Below, piece after piece: positions 1 through 8,972 of a DNA stretch of 64,000 nucleotides. Every line of letters begins with the position of its first letter. The first letter of the stretch is position 1. Both the position numbers and the translations under genes were made by a program. Origin of the DNA: Alphaproteobacteria bacterium (GTDB lineage: Bacteria; Bacteroidota; Bacteroidia; Bacteroidales; FEN-979); contig SACF01000007.1 of the NCBI GenBank assembly GCA_009928665.1, positions 1 through 64,000 on the forward strand. Reading direction: 5' to 3'. The notes under the pieces are model-generated. The model was given only the letters and a program-made list of their open reading frames with translations. It did not search any database and had not been told where the DNA came from.

Positions 1-50
1 ATAAATGTCTTTCAATGATCATTTTTCCTTCAATATCTGGCAAAGGGTCT

Positions 51-71
51 CCCTCCCCTTCAAGGGGAGGG
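51..71. repeat. GC-rich perfect inverted repeat
   Basis: The arms CCCTCCCCTT and AAGGGGAGGG flank a single C and are followed by a further GGCGGGGAGGGG run. It could fold as a hairpin in RNA from either strand. No T-run follows, so it is not a standard intrinsic terminator. A dispersed palindromic repeat is an equally good reading. Confidence 0.5.
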
Positions 72-140
72 CGGGGAGGGGTCATTTTATCAGCCGCCGG
101 TTGCAGTTTTTGATACTTGTTCAAAGGAGATAAGCAGTAA

Positions 141-235
141 AAATAATTAAAAATTCTCACATTAGCACATTTTCAAATCCTCAAATCGTTTTCCAATTTC
201 CGTTTTCCATTGTCCATTGTCAATTGTCCATTGTC
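141..235 (-). repeat. Composite word-repeat tract A (inverted)
   Basis: Read on the minus strand it runs: GACAATGGA-type words, then GGAAAACG-type words, then GATTTGAGGATTTGAAAATG, then GTGCTAATGTG, then TTTTTAATT. This is the same order as the plus-strand tracts near 4160, 31330 and 32650, in opposite orientation. It shows no coding frame of its own. Confidence 0.75.
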
Positions 236-274
236 TTCTTCCTCGCAAAAATACGATATTTTCACGTTAATCGT

Positions 275-282
275 TATCTTTG
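275..282 (+). promoter_or_regulatory. Bacteroidetes -7 box TATCTTTG
   Basis: Matches the TAnnTTTG consensus of the primary sigma factor in Bacteroidetes. It ends 19 nt before the ATG at 302, implying a very short leader. No clear -33 TTTG was seen at the expected distance. Confidence 0.6.
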
Positions 283-301
283 CAATGTCTGAAGTCATGC
301 C

Positions 302-1741
302 ATGAAAAAACTCGACCTCTTCATACTCAAATCCTATCTGGGGCCGCTCATCATGACCTTTTTTATCGCGCTTTTCATCCTGCTGATGCAGTTTGTATGG
401 AAATATATCGATGATCTTGTCGGGAAGGGCCTTGAATGGTACATCATTGCCAAATTACTTTTCTACGCCTCCTCTACCTTTATCCCGCTCGCGTTACCCC
501 TCGCGATCCTCCTCTCTTCCCTGATGACATTCGGAAACCTTGGCGAACATTACGAGTTGGTGACCATCAAGGCTGCCGGAATCAGCCTGAGCAGGGTCAT
601 GCGCCCGCTCATCGTGGTATCCATCCTGATCAGCGGACTGGGATTTTATTTTTCAAACTATGTACTTCCTGTGGCCAACCTGAAATTCCTATCCCTGCTC
701 TATGATGTAAGAGAAAAGAAGCTGGCCTTCAACCTGAAAGAAGGTGTTTTTTACAATGGAATTGAAGGGTTTGTCATACGGGTCGGAACCAAGGAAAAAG
801 ACGGGAACACCATCCGAAACGTGATGGTTTATGATCACACCAAGCATATGGGGAATATATCCCTGACGACTGCATCATGGGGTAAAATGGAACTCTCGCC
901 CGATAAAAAATTTCTGGTATTCAGGTTGTACGACGGCACCAACTACGAAGAACGGATCGATTTGAGAAATAATGAGGTAACCCGGCCGTTTCAGCGATCC
1001 CGCTTCTCTGAACAGTATCAGATGTTCGATCTCTCGGCGTTTCAACTCACGCGGACCGATGAAAACCTGTTCAAGAAGAATTACGAAATGCAGAACATCG
1101 TGCAACTGCAGAACTCCATCGATTCGCTCCGGAAACAACTTATAACCGAAAGGGCGGGATTTGAACGTTCGTATCTGCAAAACCTGCAGTTTTACAGTCA
1201 GTCAGATTTCAACATCAAAAAATCAACAAAGACTCCACCCCTACCGACATTCAATCCGACCGTAATCCTGAATTTCAAGCCGGCCGACCGGGCACGAATC
1301 CTTGAAAATGCACGTAACACGGCTCTTGCAGCAAAACAATCGCTGCAATCCGGAACCGAAAATCTTTATTCCCGCAATAAACTGATCTATAAACATCAGA
1401 TCGTTCTTCACAAAAAATTTTCGTTCTCCATTGCCTGCTTTCTCCTCTTTTTCATTGGCGCCCCATTGGGAGCCATCATCAGGAAAGGCGGATTGGGGAT
1501 GCCTGCCGTAATCTCCACCCTCTTTTTCATTCTTTACTGGGTGGTTTCATTTGTGGGAGAAAAGTATACCGCCGAAGGAGAGCTCCCGCCCTGGCAGGGG
1601 ATGTGGATCTCTTCAGCAATATTGCTTCCCATCGGCATATTCCTGACCATTAAATCGACCAACGACGCATCGCTCTTCAATATCGATGCCTGGTACCGGT
1701 TTTTCGGTAAGTTATTCCGAATTCCTGAACAACGGTTATGA
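302..1741 (+). CDS. LptF/LptG (YjgP/YjgQ) family LPS export permease
   Basis: Inner-membrane permease of the type that, with the ATPase LptB, extracts lipopolysaccharide and feeds it to the periplasmic Lpt bridge. The 479 residues show the family's 3+3 layout: hydrophobic segments near residues 12-33, 48-76 and 100-118, a large periplasmic domain (about 120-370), then three more segments near 375-395, 400-420 and 433-455. The periplasmic part contains a charged, helix-rich stretch (about 265-365), longer than in proteobacterial homologues. The ATG follows a -7 box by 19 nt, and the stop overlaps the next start (ATGA), so it is probably cotranscribed with the glycosyltransferase. Sequence alone does not tell LptF from LptG. 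Confidence 0.85.
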   Translation: MKKLDLFILKSYLGPLIMTFFIALFILLMQFVWKYIDDLVGKGLEWYIIAKLLFYASSTFIPLALPLAILLSSLMTFGNLGEHYELVTIKAAGISLSRVMRPLIVVSILISGLGFYFSNYVLPVANLKFLSLLYDVREKKLAFNLKEGVFYNGIEGFVIRVGTKEKDGNTIRNVMVYDHTKHMGNISLTTASWGKMELSPDKKFLVFRLYDGTNYEERIDLRNNEVTRPFQRSRFSEQYQMFDLSAFQLTRTDENLFKKNYEMQNIVQLQNSIDSLRKQLITERAGFERSYLQNLQFYSQSDFNIKKSTKTPPLPTFNPTVILNFKPADRARILENARNTALAAKQSLQSGTENLYSRNKLIYKHQIVLHKKFSFSIACFLLFFIGAPLGAIIRKGGLGMPAVISTLFFILYWVVSFVGEKYTAEGELPPWQGMWISSAILLPIGIFLTIKSTNDASLFNIDAWYRFFGKLFRIPEQRL

Positions 1742-2958
1742 GGATCCTGTTCCTTTGCAATAAATCACCCTGGCCTCCCCGTGAAGGCGGACCGATGGCC
1801 ATGAACATGCTGATCGACGGAATGGCCGATCGGGATCATCAGGTTAAAGTGCTGGCAGTCAATTCATATAAATATCATATTACCGATTCCGGCATTCCTG
1901 CTGATTATCGCGAAAAGACCGGGCTGGAACTTATCGGGCTCGACTTAAAGGTCAGGGTAATCCCGGCGTTTCTGAACCTCTTCACCCGGAAATCTTACCA
2001 TGTCGAAAGATTCATATCCCGGAAATTTGAAAACCGGCTCAGAGAGATCCTTTCCGAAGATGATTTTGACATCGTTCAGATGGAGACCATTTTTATGTCT
2101 CCTTATATTAACATTGTAAGGAAATATTCCCGGGCACGGGTTGTACTCAGAGCCCACAACATTGAGCATCTGATCTGGAAAAGGGTTGCTGCCGAAACAC
2201 GCAACCCCCTGAAATCCTGGTATATCAGGCATCTTTCGGAAACGCTCCGGAATTATGAAATGAACATTCTCGATCACTACGATGGCATCGTCGCCATCAC
2301 CCCAAACGACGCGGATTTTTTCAGGAACGCACTCCTAAAGACGGGAGGAAACCGGAGACCTGTACCGGTTACCGACCTTCCTTTTGGCATGAGGGTCATG
2401 AATCCCGTTTCAGATGATACCAAAGAAGATTTTCCTTCCTTGTTTACGATCGGTTCGATGAACTGGATCCCCAATCAGGAAGGGGTTAAGTGGTTCCTTG
2501 AAGAAGTTTGGCCTGATGTTCACAACCATTTCCCCGATTTGAAATACTATCTTGCCGGTCGTGAAATGCCGGAATGGATGCTGAAACTCGACCTACCCAA
2601 TGTCGTGGTGCTTGGTGAGGTCCCCGATGCCCGTGAGTTCATGGAATCCAAATCGGTAATGATCGTCCCGCTCTTTTCAGGAAGCGGGATCAGGATCAAG
2701 ATTATTGAAGGCATGGCAGCCGGAAAGGCCATAATTTCCACAACACTGGGTGCAGAAGGCATCCAATGTACCAATCAGGAAAATATTCTTTTGGCCGACC
2801 GTCCCTGCGAATTTTTCGAAATGATCTCCATTTGCGTCACCGACCGGCAATTGTGTCGTAAAATCGGAAGTCAGGCCCGTTCGCTGGTCTCTGCCTCCTA
2901 TGAACCGGGTGAACTCATTAAAAAACTTCAGGGTTTTTACCTTGACCTTCTTCATTAA
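1738..2958 (+). CDS. Glycosyltransferase, GT-B fold (GT4-like)
   Basis: A 406-residue cytoplasmic glycosyltransferase. The N-terminal half opens with a glycine-rich PPREGGP loop typical of GT4 enzymes. The C-terminal half has the nucleotide-sugar binding pattern VPLFSGSGIRIKIIEGMAAG (about residues 315-340) followed by a conserved TLGAEGI. The start overlaps the permease stop by 4 bp, indicating translational coupling and suggesting a role in LPS or another surface glycan. Donor and acceptor cannot be deduced. The next gene is a second glycosyltransferase with its own promoter-like box. Confidence 0.85.
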   Translation: MRILFLCNKSPWPPREGGPMAMNMLIDGMADRDHQVKVLAVNSYKYHITDSGIPADYREKTGLELIGLDLKVRVIPAFLNLFTRKSYHVERFISRKFENRLREILSEDDFDIVQMETIFMSPYINIVRKYSRARVVLRAHNIEHLIWKRVAAETRNPLKSWYIRHLSETLRNYEMNILDHYDGIVAITPNDADFFRNALLKTGGNRRPVPVTDLPFGMRVMNPVSDDTKEDFPSLFTIGSMNWIPNQEGVKWFLEEVWPDVHNHFPDLKYYLAGREMPEWMLKLDLPNVVVLGEVPDAREFMESKSVMIVPLFSGSGIRIKIIEGMAAGKAIISTTLGAEGIQCTNQENILLADRPCEFFEMISICVTDRQLCRKIGSQARSLVSASYEPGELIKKLQGFYLDLLH

Positions 2959-2970
2959 TGGGGATTTTTT

Positions 2971-2978
2971 TATTTTTG
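2971..2978 (+). promoter_or_regulatory. -7 box TATTTTTG
   Basis: Perfect TAnnTTTG match, 19 nt before the ATG at 2998. This is the same spacing as at 275-282. It lies just past the stop of the preceding glycosyltransferase, so the second one may be transcribed independently. Confidence 0.6.
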
Positions 2979-2997
2979 CCCAAACCAACCCATTTTC

Positions 2998-4164
2998 ATG
3001 CGATTGTTTTTTCTATTACCAAGAGTGCCCTACCCAACCGAAAAAGGCGATAAGCTCAGAGCTTTTCATCAAATCAAACAACTGTCAAAAAAGCATGAAA
3101 TCATACTCTGTGCGCTGAACGACGGTGTTTTGCATGAAGACGCTATTCCCATCCTGAGTAAATATGTCAAGTCGATTCATATTATTCCTATTTCCAAAAT
3201 AACCATATTTTTCAACCTGCTCAGTACCCTGTTTTCGACCAAACCTTTGCAGGTAGGTTACTTTTATCAAAAATCGGCAGTCGCGAAGGTCCGAAAACTG
3301 ATCAGCGACACAAAACCCGATCATATTTTCTGCCAGTTGGTCAGGGTTGCAGAATACGTGAAAGGCATTGACATTCCGAAAACGCTCGACTATCAGGACG
3401 TATTTTCCAAAGGGATTGACCGCCGGCTGTCGACCGCGCCGTTTTACCTGAAGCCTTTTCTCCGCATCGAACTCAAGCGGATGTTGCGGTATGAACAAGA
3501 GGTGTTTGATGCCTTCGATCACAAAATCATTATTTCCGCGCCTGACCGGGACCTGATTCCCCATCCGGACCGGGCGAGGATCGTGGTGGTTTCCAATGGC
3601 GTCGACACGGAGTTTTTTTCGCCGATTGAGTCGGAAAAGCGCTACGATCTCGTTTTTACAGGTAATATGGGTTACCCGCCGAATATCCGGAGCGCCGAAT
3701 ACCTGGTGAATGAAATTTTACCGGAGTTGTTGAAACAAAAAAATGACCTCAGGTTGCTGATCGCGGGTGCAAATCCCAACATCCGGGTCATGGTTCTCAA
3801 GTCGGAACATGTGGATGTAAGCGGGTGGGTTCCGGATATGCGGACCTGTTATGCCAGCGCCCGAATTTTTATCGCCCCGATGCAGATCGGGACAGGATTG
3901 CAGAATAAACTGCTCGAAGCCATGGCCATGAAGATCCCGTGTATCACCTCTCCTCTTGCTTTTAAAGCCCTGAATGCCCGCGCAGGCGAGGAGATCCTGG
4001 TGGCAGATTCCCCGGCAGGGTACGCCGGCTATGTGAAGGACCTGCTCGATCATCCTGAGAAGGCAGCCTCAATCGCAAACGCCGGTTACGAATTCGTACT
4101 GCGCAACTTCAACTGGGAAAAAGAGACGGAGAAAATCGAAACGCTGATGACAAAGGAAAATTGA
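2998..4164 (+). CDS. Glycosyltransferase, GT4-like (TIGR03087-like sugar transferase)
   Basis: A 388-residue glycosyltransferase. The opening PRVPYPTEKGDKLRAFHQI resembles the exopolysaccharide-associated sugar transferase family TIGR03087. The C-terminal domain has GNMGYPPN, GWVPDMR and APMQIGTGLQNKLLEAMAMK (about residues 220-320), the usual nucleotide-sugar binding half of a GT-B enzyme. It probably acts on a surface polysaccharide or LPS with the upstream genes. Its last three codons, Glu-Asn-stop, read GAA AAT TGA, and this TGA is the start of a word-repeat tract. The native C-terminus may therefore have been altered. Confidence 0.85.
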   Translation: MRLFFLLPRVPYPTEKGDKLRAFHQIKQLSKKHEIILCALNDGVLHEDAIPILSKYVKSIHIIPISKITIFFNLLSTLFSTKPLQVGYFYQKSAVAKVRKLISDTKPDHIFCQLVRVAEYVKGIDIPKTLDYQDVFSKGIDRRLSTAPFYLKPFLRIELKRMLRYEQEVFDAFDHKIIISAPDRDLIPHPDRARIVVVSNGVDTEFFSPIESEKRYDLVFTGNMGYPPNIRSAEYLVNEILPELLKQKNDLRLLIAGANPNIRVMVLKSEHVDVSGWVPDMRTCYASARIFIAPMQIGTGLQNKLLEAMAMKIPCITSPLAFKALNARAGEEILVADSPAGYAGYVKDLLDHPEKAASIANAGYEFVLRNFNWEKETEKIETLMTKEN

Positions 4165-4402
4165 CAATGGACAATGGACAATGGACAATGGAAAATTGAC
4201 AATTGAAAGTTGAAAGTTGAAAGTTGAAAACGGAAAACAGAAAATGATTTGAGGATTTGAAAATGTGCTAATGTGCTGATGTGCTAATTTGAGAATTTTG
4301 AACTTTGAGCTTTGAGCTTTGAACTTTTTTCCCAAAAATAGCCAATGCTTAATGTCTGGTCTTGAATTTTTCCCTATTGCCTATTGCCTAATTCCCAATG
4401 CC
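4157..4402 (+). repeat. Composite word-repeat tract B
   Basis: Runs from the stop codon of the glycosyltransferase to 8 bp before ettA. Words in order: TTGACAATGGA (several copies), GAAAGTT (three), GGAAAACGGAAAACAG, GATTTGAGGATTTGAAAATG, GTGCTAATGTGCTGATGTGC, TTTGAACTTTGAGCTTTGAG, then CCTATTGCCTATTGCCTAAT. It is the fullest copy in the window. There is no sustained coding frame. Confidence 0.8.
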
Positions 4403-4409
4403 TTAAAAA

Positions 4410-6083
<1,674 letters not shown>

Positions 6084-6086
<3 letters not shown>

Positions 6087-6209
6087 TTGACAATGGACAA
6101 TTGACAATGGATAATTGACAATGGAAAATGGAAAACGGAAAATGGAAAACGAAGGAATTTTGCTATTTTGCTATTTCGCTATTTCGCTATTTCGCCATTT
6201 CGCCATTTG
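6084..6209 (+). repeat. Composite word-repeat tract C
   Basis: Begins at the ettA stop codon. It has repeated TTGACAATGG words, then GGAAAATGGAAAACGG words, then a 9-bp series CTATTTTG/CTATTTCG/CCATTTCG repeated about seven times. It shares its first two modules with tracts A, B, F and G but ends in a different third module. Confidence 0.8.
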
Positions 6210-6256
6210 TTAAACGGGAGGACTGGTTGGACGAAGAGTTGAACAATCATCCTTTT

Positions 6257-7573
6257 TCACCGTAGTACAACTTTCCCCTCATACATCCTGAACGAGATCA
6301 CCGGGGCAGTTGATTCATCGGCTCCCTGCGTTACAGCAACATACCTGAATTCCTCATTTTCCTTGTGATATTGTATCTCCCTGAAATTTTCTTTCCTGTA
6401 ATCAAAATCGGTATAACGGGTATCGGCGTTAATCTTATAGGCTGCCTCAGACTCAAAAATAAGGCTTAGCTCCGTATATTTTCCATCGAGATCAAGGCCT
6501 GTGAACTTCTTCGAAACCGATTTCACCATGATTTCATCTTCATAACTGGAGGTAAAGGTCATTTTTCCCTCGAACCGGTCGATCCTGTATGAAGAGTAAT
6601 TGGAGCTGGCCTTCAGGTCCCCGATGATTCCCCCCCGGAGCTTGTTCTCATAGGAGGTGGTGAATACCAAAGCACGACACGATTGAAATTCCATCAAAGT
6701 ATATTTCGCGCCAATGGCAAGGATATTGACATCCCCGGTTTTAAGCTGGCATTCATACAGGTCGAATGTCCCGCGGTTGAAACCGGCCAGGTTCAGCGTG
6801 GTGTACTTTGCAACGGCGCTGACATCCCCGTGCCGGGCAACAGTAATCTTATCTTCGTAAGAATCGATGGTCAACGATCCCGCAGCCTTAATGTCGACGG
6901 AAGAATATTTGGAGTCTATTCTTATGTCTCCTGCTTTCGCAAGTGACAGGGTGGTCTCATACAGCGTCAGCTTCACATCCATCACTGAATCCACTGTTGC
7001 TTTGCCATACTTCAGTTGTATTTCTGCATCGTTGGCAATGGTGCCCACAGTGAGATCGCACTCATAGAGGTCAAGGTTGAGTTTACCGGTGAGGTCGGGT
7101 AGTGTCAGCCTGTCATAGGCATTTTTAACCGATAATGCGTTGTTTTTCGGAATGGTCAGAACATAAGAAAGATCGAGTCTGTTCAAACGAACTGTTGTCC
7201 CGTTGAGCAAAATCACTTTGAAATGACCCGGTATCACTCCTGACATCATCTTGTAGAACCTTGTCTTAAAGAGGACGGTTTCGTTATCTTTAATGAATTC
7301 CAGGTTCCTGAGTGCTTCAAGAACCTTGTTAATCTCATTGTCTTCGCCGTCGATCACAATTTGGATATCTACTTTAACGGCATTTTTATCCCAGGTTTCA
7401 ACCTTAACGGGACCATTCTTATTCTCAAACGATATCCGGGTAGCCGGAGTTATGGTAATTTCTCGGGTGATCTTTTCCTGGCGCTCGCGCAATGTACGTC
7501 CCTGGGCGGGAATAATAAAAACGAGAAGCATGGCCAGAAGTAACATTCTATAAAAGTTTTTTCTTGTTTTCAT
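6257..7573 (-). CDS. Exported repetitive beta-solenoid-like protein (DUF4097-like)
   Basis: A 438-residue protein with a signal peptide (residues 1-25, ending near PAQG). From about residue 150 to 410 it consists of short beta-prone segments in which YE (or YD) alternates with KY[ST], one per about 20 residues: YD, YE, KYG, YE, KYS, YE, KYT, YE, KYT, YE, NYS, YE, KYT, RYT. This periodicity suggests a right-handed solenoid or a DUF4097-like adhesin domain. The enzymatic function is unknown. Its start lies 26 bp inside the preceding anti-sigma-like gene, so it belongs to the sigma operon and may be the envelope sensor or target. Confidence 0.7.
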   Translation of the reverse strand: MKTRKNFYRMLLLAMLLVFIIPAQGRTLRERQEKITREITITPATRISFENKNGPVKVETWDKNAVKVDIQIVIDGEDNEINKVLEALRNLEFIKDNETVLFKTRFYKMMSGVIPGHFKVILLNGTTVRLNRLDLSYVLTIPKNNALSVKNAYDRLTLPDLTGKLNLDLYECDLTVGTIANDAEIQLKYGKATVDSVMDVKLTLYETTLSLAKAGDIRIDSKYSSVDIKAAGSLTIDSYEDKITVARHGDVSAVAKYTTLNLAGFNRGTFDLYECQLKTGDVNILAIGAKYTLMEFQSCRALVFTTSYENKLRGGIIGDLKASSNYSSYRIDRFEGKMTFTSSYEDEIMVKSVSKKFTGLDLDGKYTELSLIFESEAAYKINADTRYTDFDYRKENFREIQYHKENEEFRYVAVTQGADESTAPVISFRMYEGKVVLR

Positions 7574-8081
7574 ACTGATTGTTTTTTTCGATTTCCTTTA
7601 ATGTTTTTTCGATAACTCTGATTTTTAATTCGTAGCAGCGAATGATTCCCTGCAGAATCCTGGGCTGTGGACCCATTTCATGCAGGTCAGACTTGTAAAT
7701 GTCGTATTGACGGTCGATCTGGTCAAGCTGCCCTTCCATTTCACGATAAATGACCGGCTTGATCTCAGCATTCTGTACCTCTGTCATCTTTTGCAGCAAA
7801 ACGTTTCTGAACATGCTTTCTTCCGGTACGATATTGAAAGTCGTTACTGTCGCATCATGGAATCCGTCAGGCTTCATCTTATGTTTCTGAACCATCAGGA
7901 TTCCTGTTCCAACGGTTGCAAGAATGACCAGGCAGGCTGCCATGGCATAAAACAGCCGCTTCATATCCTGTTCCCGCTTCAGTGCCCCTGAGATGCCCTG
8001 CCAGATGCGTTCTTCGTCCGGGAACTCGACATCGATCCGGTCTTTCCGGCTTTCGATCAGGGATTCAATTTTTTCTTTCAT
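7548..8081 (-). CDS. Anti-sigma-like single-pass membrane protein
   Basis: 177 residues: a charged cytoplasmic N-terminus (1-38), one membrane segment (about 40-64) and a helical periplasmic C-terminal domain. The N-terminus DVEFPDEERIWQGI resembles the sigma-binding head of small Bacteroidetes anti-sigma factors. It is not the FecR type, because no FecR domain is present. It overlaps the ECF sigma gene upstream by 17 bp and the solenoid gene downstream by 26 bp. The anti-sigma role is inferred from position and topology. Confidence 0.6.
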   Translation of the reverse strand: MKEKIESLIESRKDRIDVEFPDEERIWQGISGALKREQDMKRLFYAMAACLVILATVGTGILMVQKHKMKPDGFHDATVTTFNIVPEESMFRNVLLQKMTEVQNAEIKPVIYREMEGQLDQIDRQYDIYKSDLHEMGPQPRILQGIIRCYELKIRVIEKTLKEIEKNNQYENKKKLL

Positions 8082-8703
8082 CCCAATCTTCAGTTACATT
8101 TACGTTGAATTTTTCCCGCAGCAGTTTCAGCGCCCGACGGTATTGCGACTTTGAGGTGGATTCAGAGATCCCGAGCATCGCCGCGATGTCGGCATGCCTG
8201 TATCCTTCAAGCAGGTAAAGCACAAGCACAACGCGGGCTCCCTCAGGCAACTCCCCGATCGAGCGGTTGATCAGTTCCGGGCTGATCTCCGGGTAATCAG
8301 GTTCGTCGGGCTCATCTTCTTTTTCAAGGGAGTCAACATTCTGAAAAACAATCCTTTTCCTTCTGAGGTAGTTCAGGCAATGGTTGATGACGATCCGCCG
8401 CATCCACACTCCGGGAGTACATTCACCGCGGAAGCGCCGGATCTCCCGGAAGATTTTCACGAAGACCTCCTGCAGCAGGTCTTCCGCTTCCATCCTATCG
8501 ACCACCATCCTTACACACAGATTGTACATCGGGTGCGCATATTGTTTGTACAGCCTATATTGAGCCACACGGTCACCTTCCTTACAGAGGAGGATCAAAT
8601 CGCGGTTATTATCGGGAACCTGTCCGGCCAAATCAGCTGTTTTTATAAAAAGACACCCGGAAATCGAAAAAGTTGGAATCGAATTTACTTTTTTTTCATT
8701 CAT
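8065..8703 (-). CDS. ECF RNA polymerase sigma factor
   Basis: A sigma-70 family extracytoplasmic-function factor of 212 residues. Region 2 is seen at YRLYKQYAHPMYNLCVRM through EDLLQEVFVKIF (about 50-90). Region 4 is the helix-turn-helix YRHADIAAMLGISESTSKSQ near 165-185, followed by YRRALKLL. The first 24 residues, which are serine and hydrophobic rich, are unusual for the family. A TTG at 8631 in front of AGQVPDNNRDL may be the true start. First gene of a three-gene operon with overlapping ends, a layout that usually means the sigma factor controls its own operon. Confidence 0.88.
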   Translation of the reverse strand: MNEKKVNSIPTFSISGCLFIKTADLAGQVPDNNRDLILLCKEGDRVAQYRLYKQYAHPMYNLCVRMVVDRMEAEDLLQEVFVKIFREIRRFRGECTPGVWMRRIVINHCLNYLRRKRIVFQNVDSLEKEDEPDEPDYPEISPELINRSIGELPEGARVVLVLYLLEGYRHADIAAMLGISESTSKSQYRRALKLLREKFNVNVTEDWDERKN

Positions 8704-8972
8704 GTGGATGGTACATTTTTACTTCTTACCTGAACAGAATTACCGTTTATCGAAATTCCGTTTGATGCGGGACCTCAGGATTCGAATTTTGCAGGAAACC
8801 ATGGAACCATGATATGCCCTGCAGAGCGGAATCTTCTGAGATCCCTATCCGGATGCGGGGATTCCATGAAGTCAATCAAAAGGTATGAACCCCGGGGCAT
8901 AGCCCCAGGCCCATATTCCGCCCCGAAATGCGGGTAATTTACTAGAAACATTAAAATTAAAATCATTCACAA

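Larger units (their letters stand above)
1..301. other. Gene-free left edge with two repeat types
   Basis: No convincing gene was seen here. The stretch holds a perfect 10-bp GC-rich inverted repeat at 51-71, an inverted copy of the composite word-repeat tract at 141-235, and the -7 box for the gene starting at 302. The gene to the left lies outside the window, so it cannot be said whether the tract sits at its 3' end. Confidence 0.7.

Noticed and set aside
4069..4335. 88-codon minus-strand frame with repeated NFQLSIVN-type sequence
   Set aside because: It is the translation of word-repeat tract B. Such frames appear as spurious hypothetical proteins.
8775..8966. 63-codon minus-strand frame in the gap before the ankyrin gene
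   Set aside because: No motif, signal or promoter; composition does not look coding in a consistent way.
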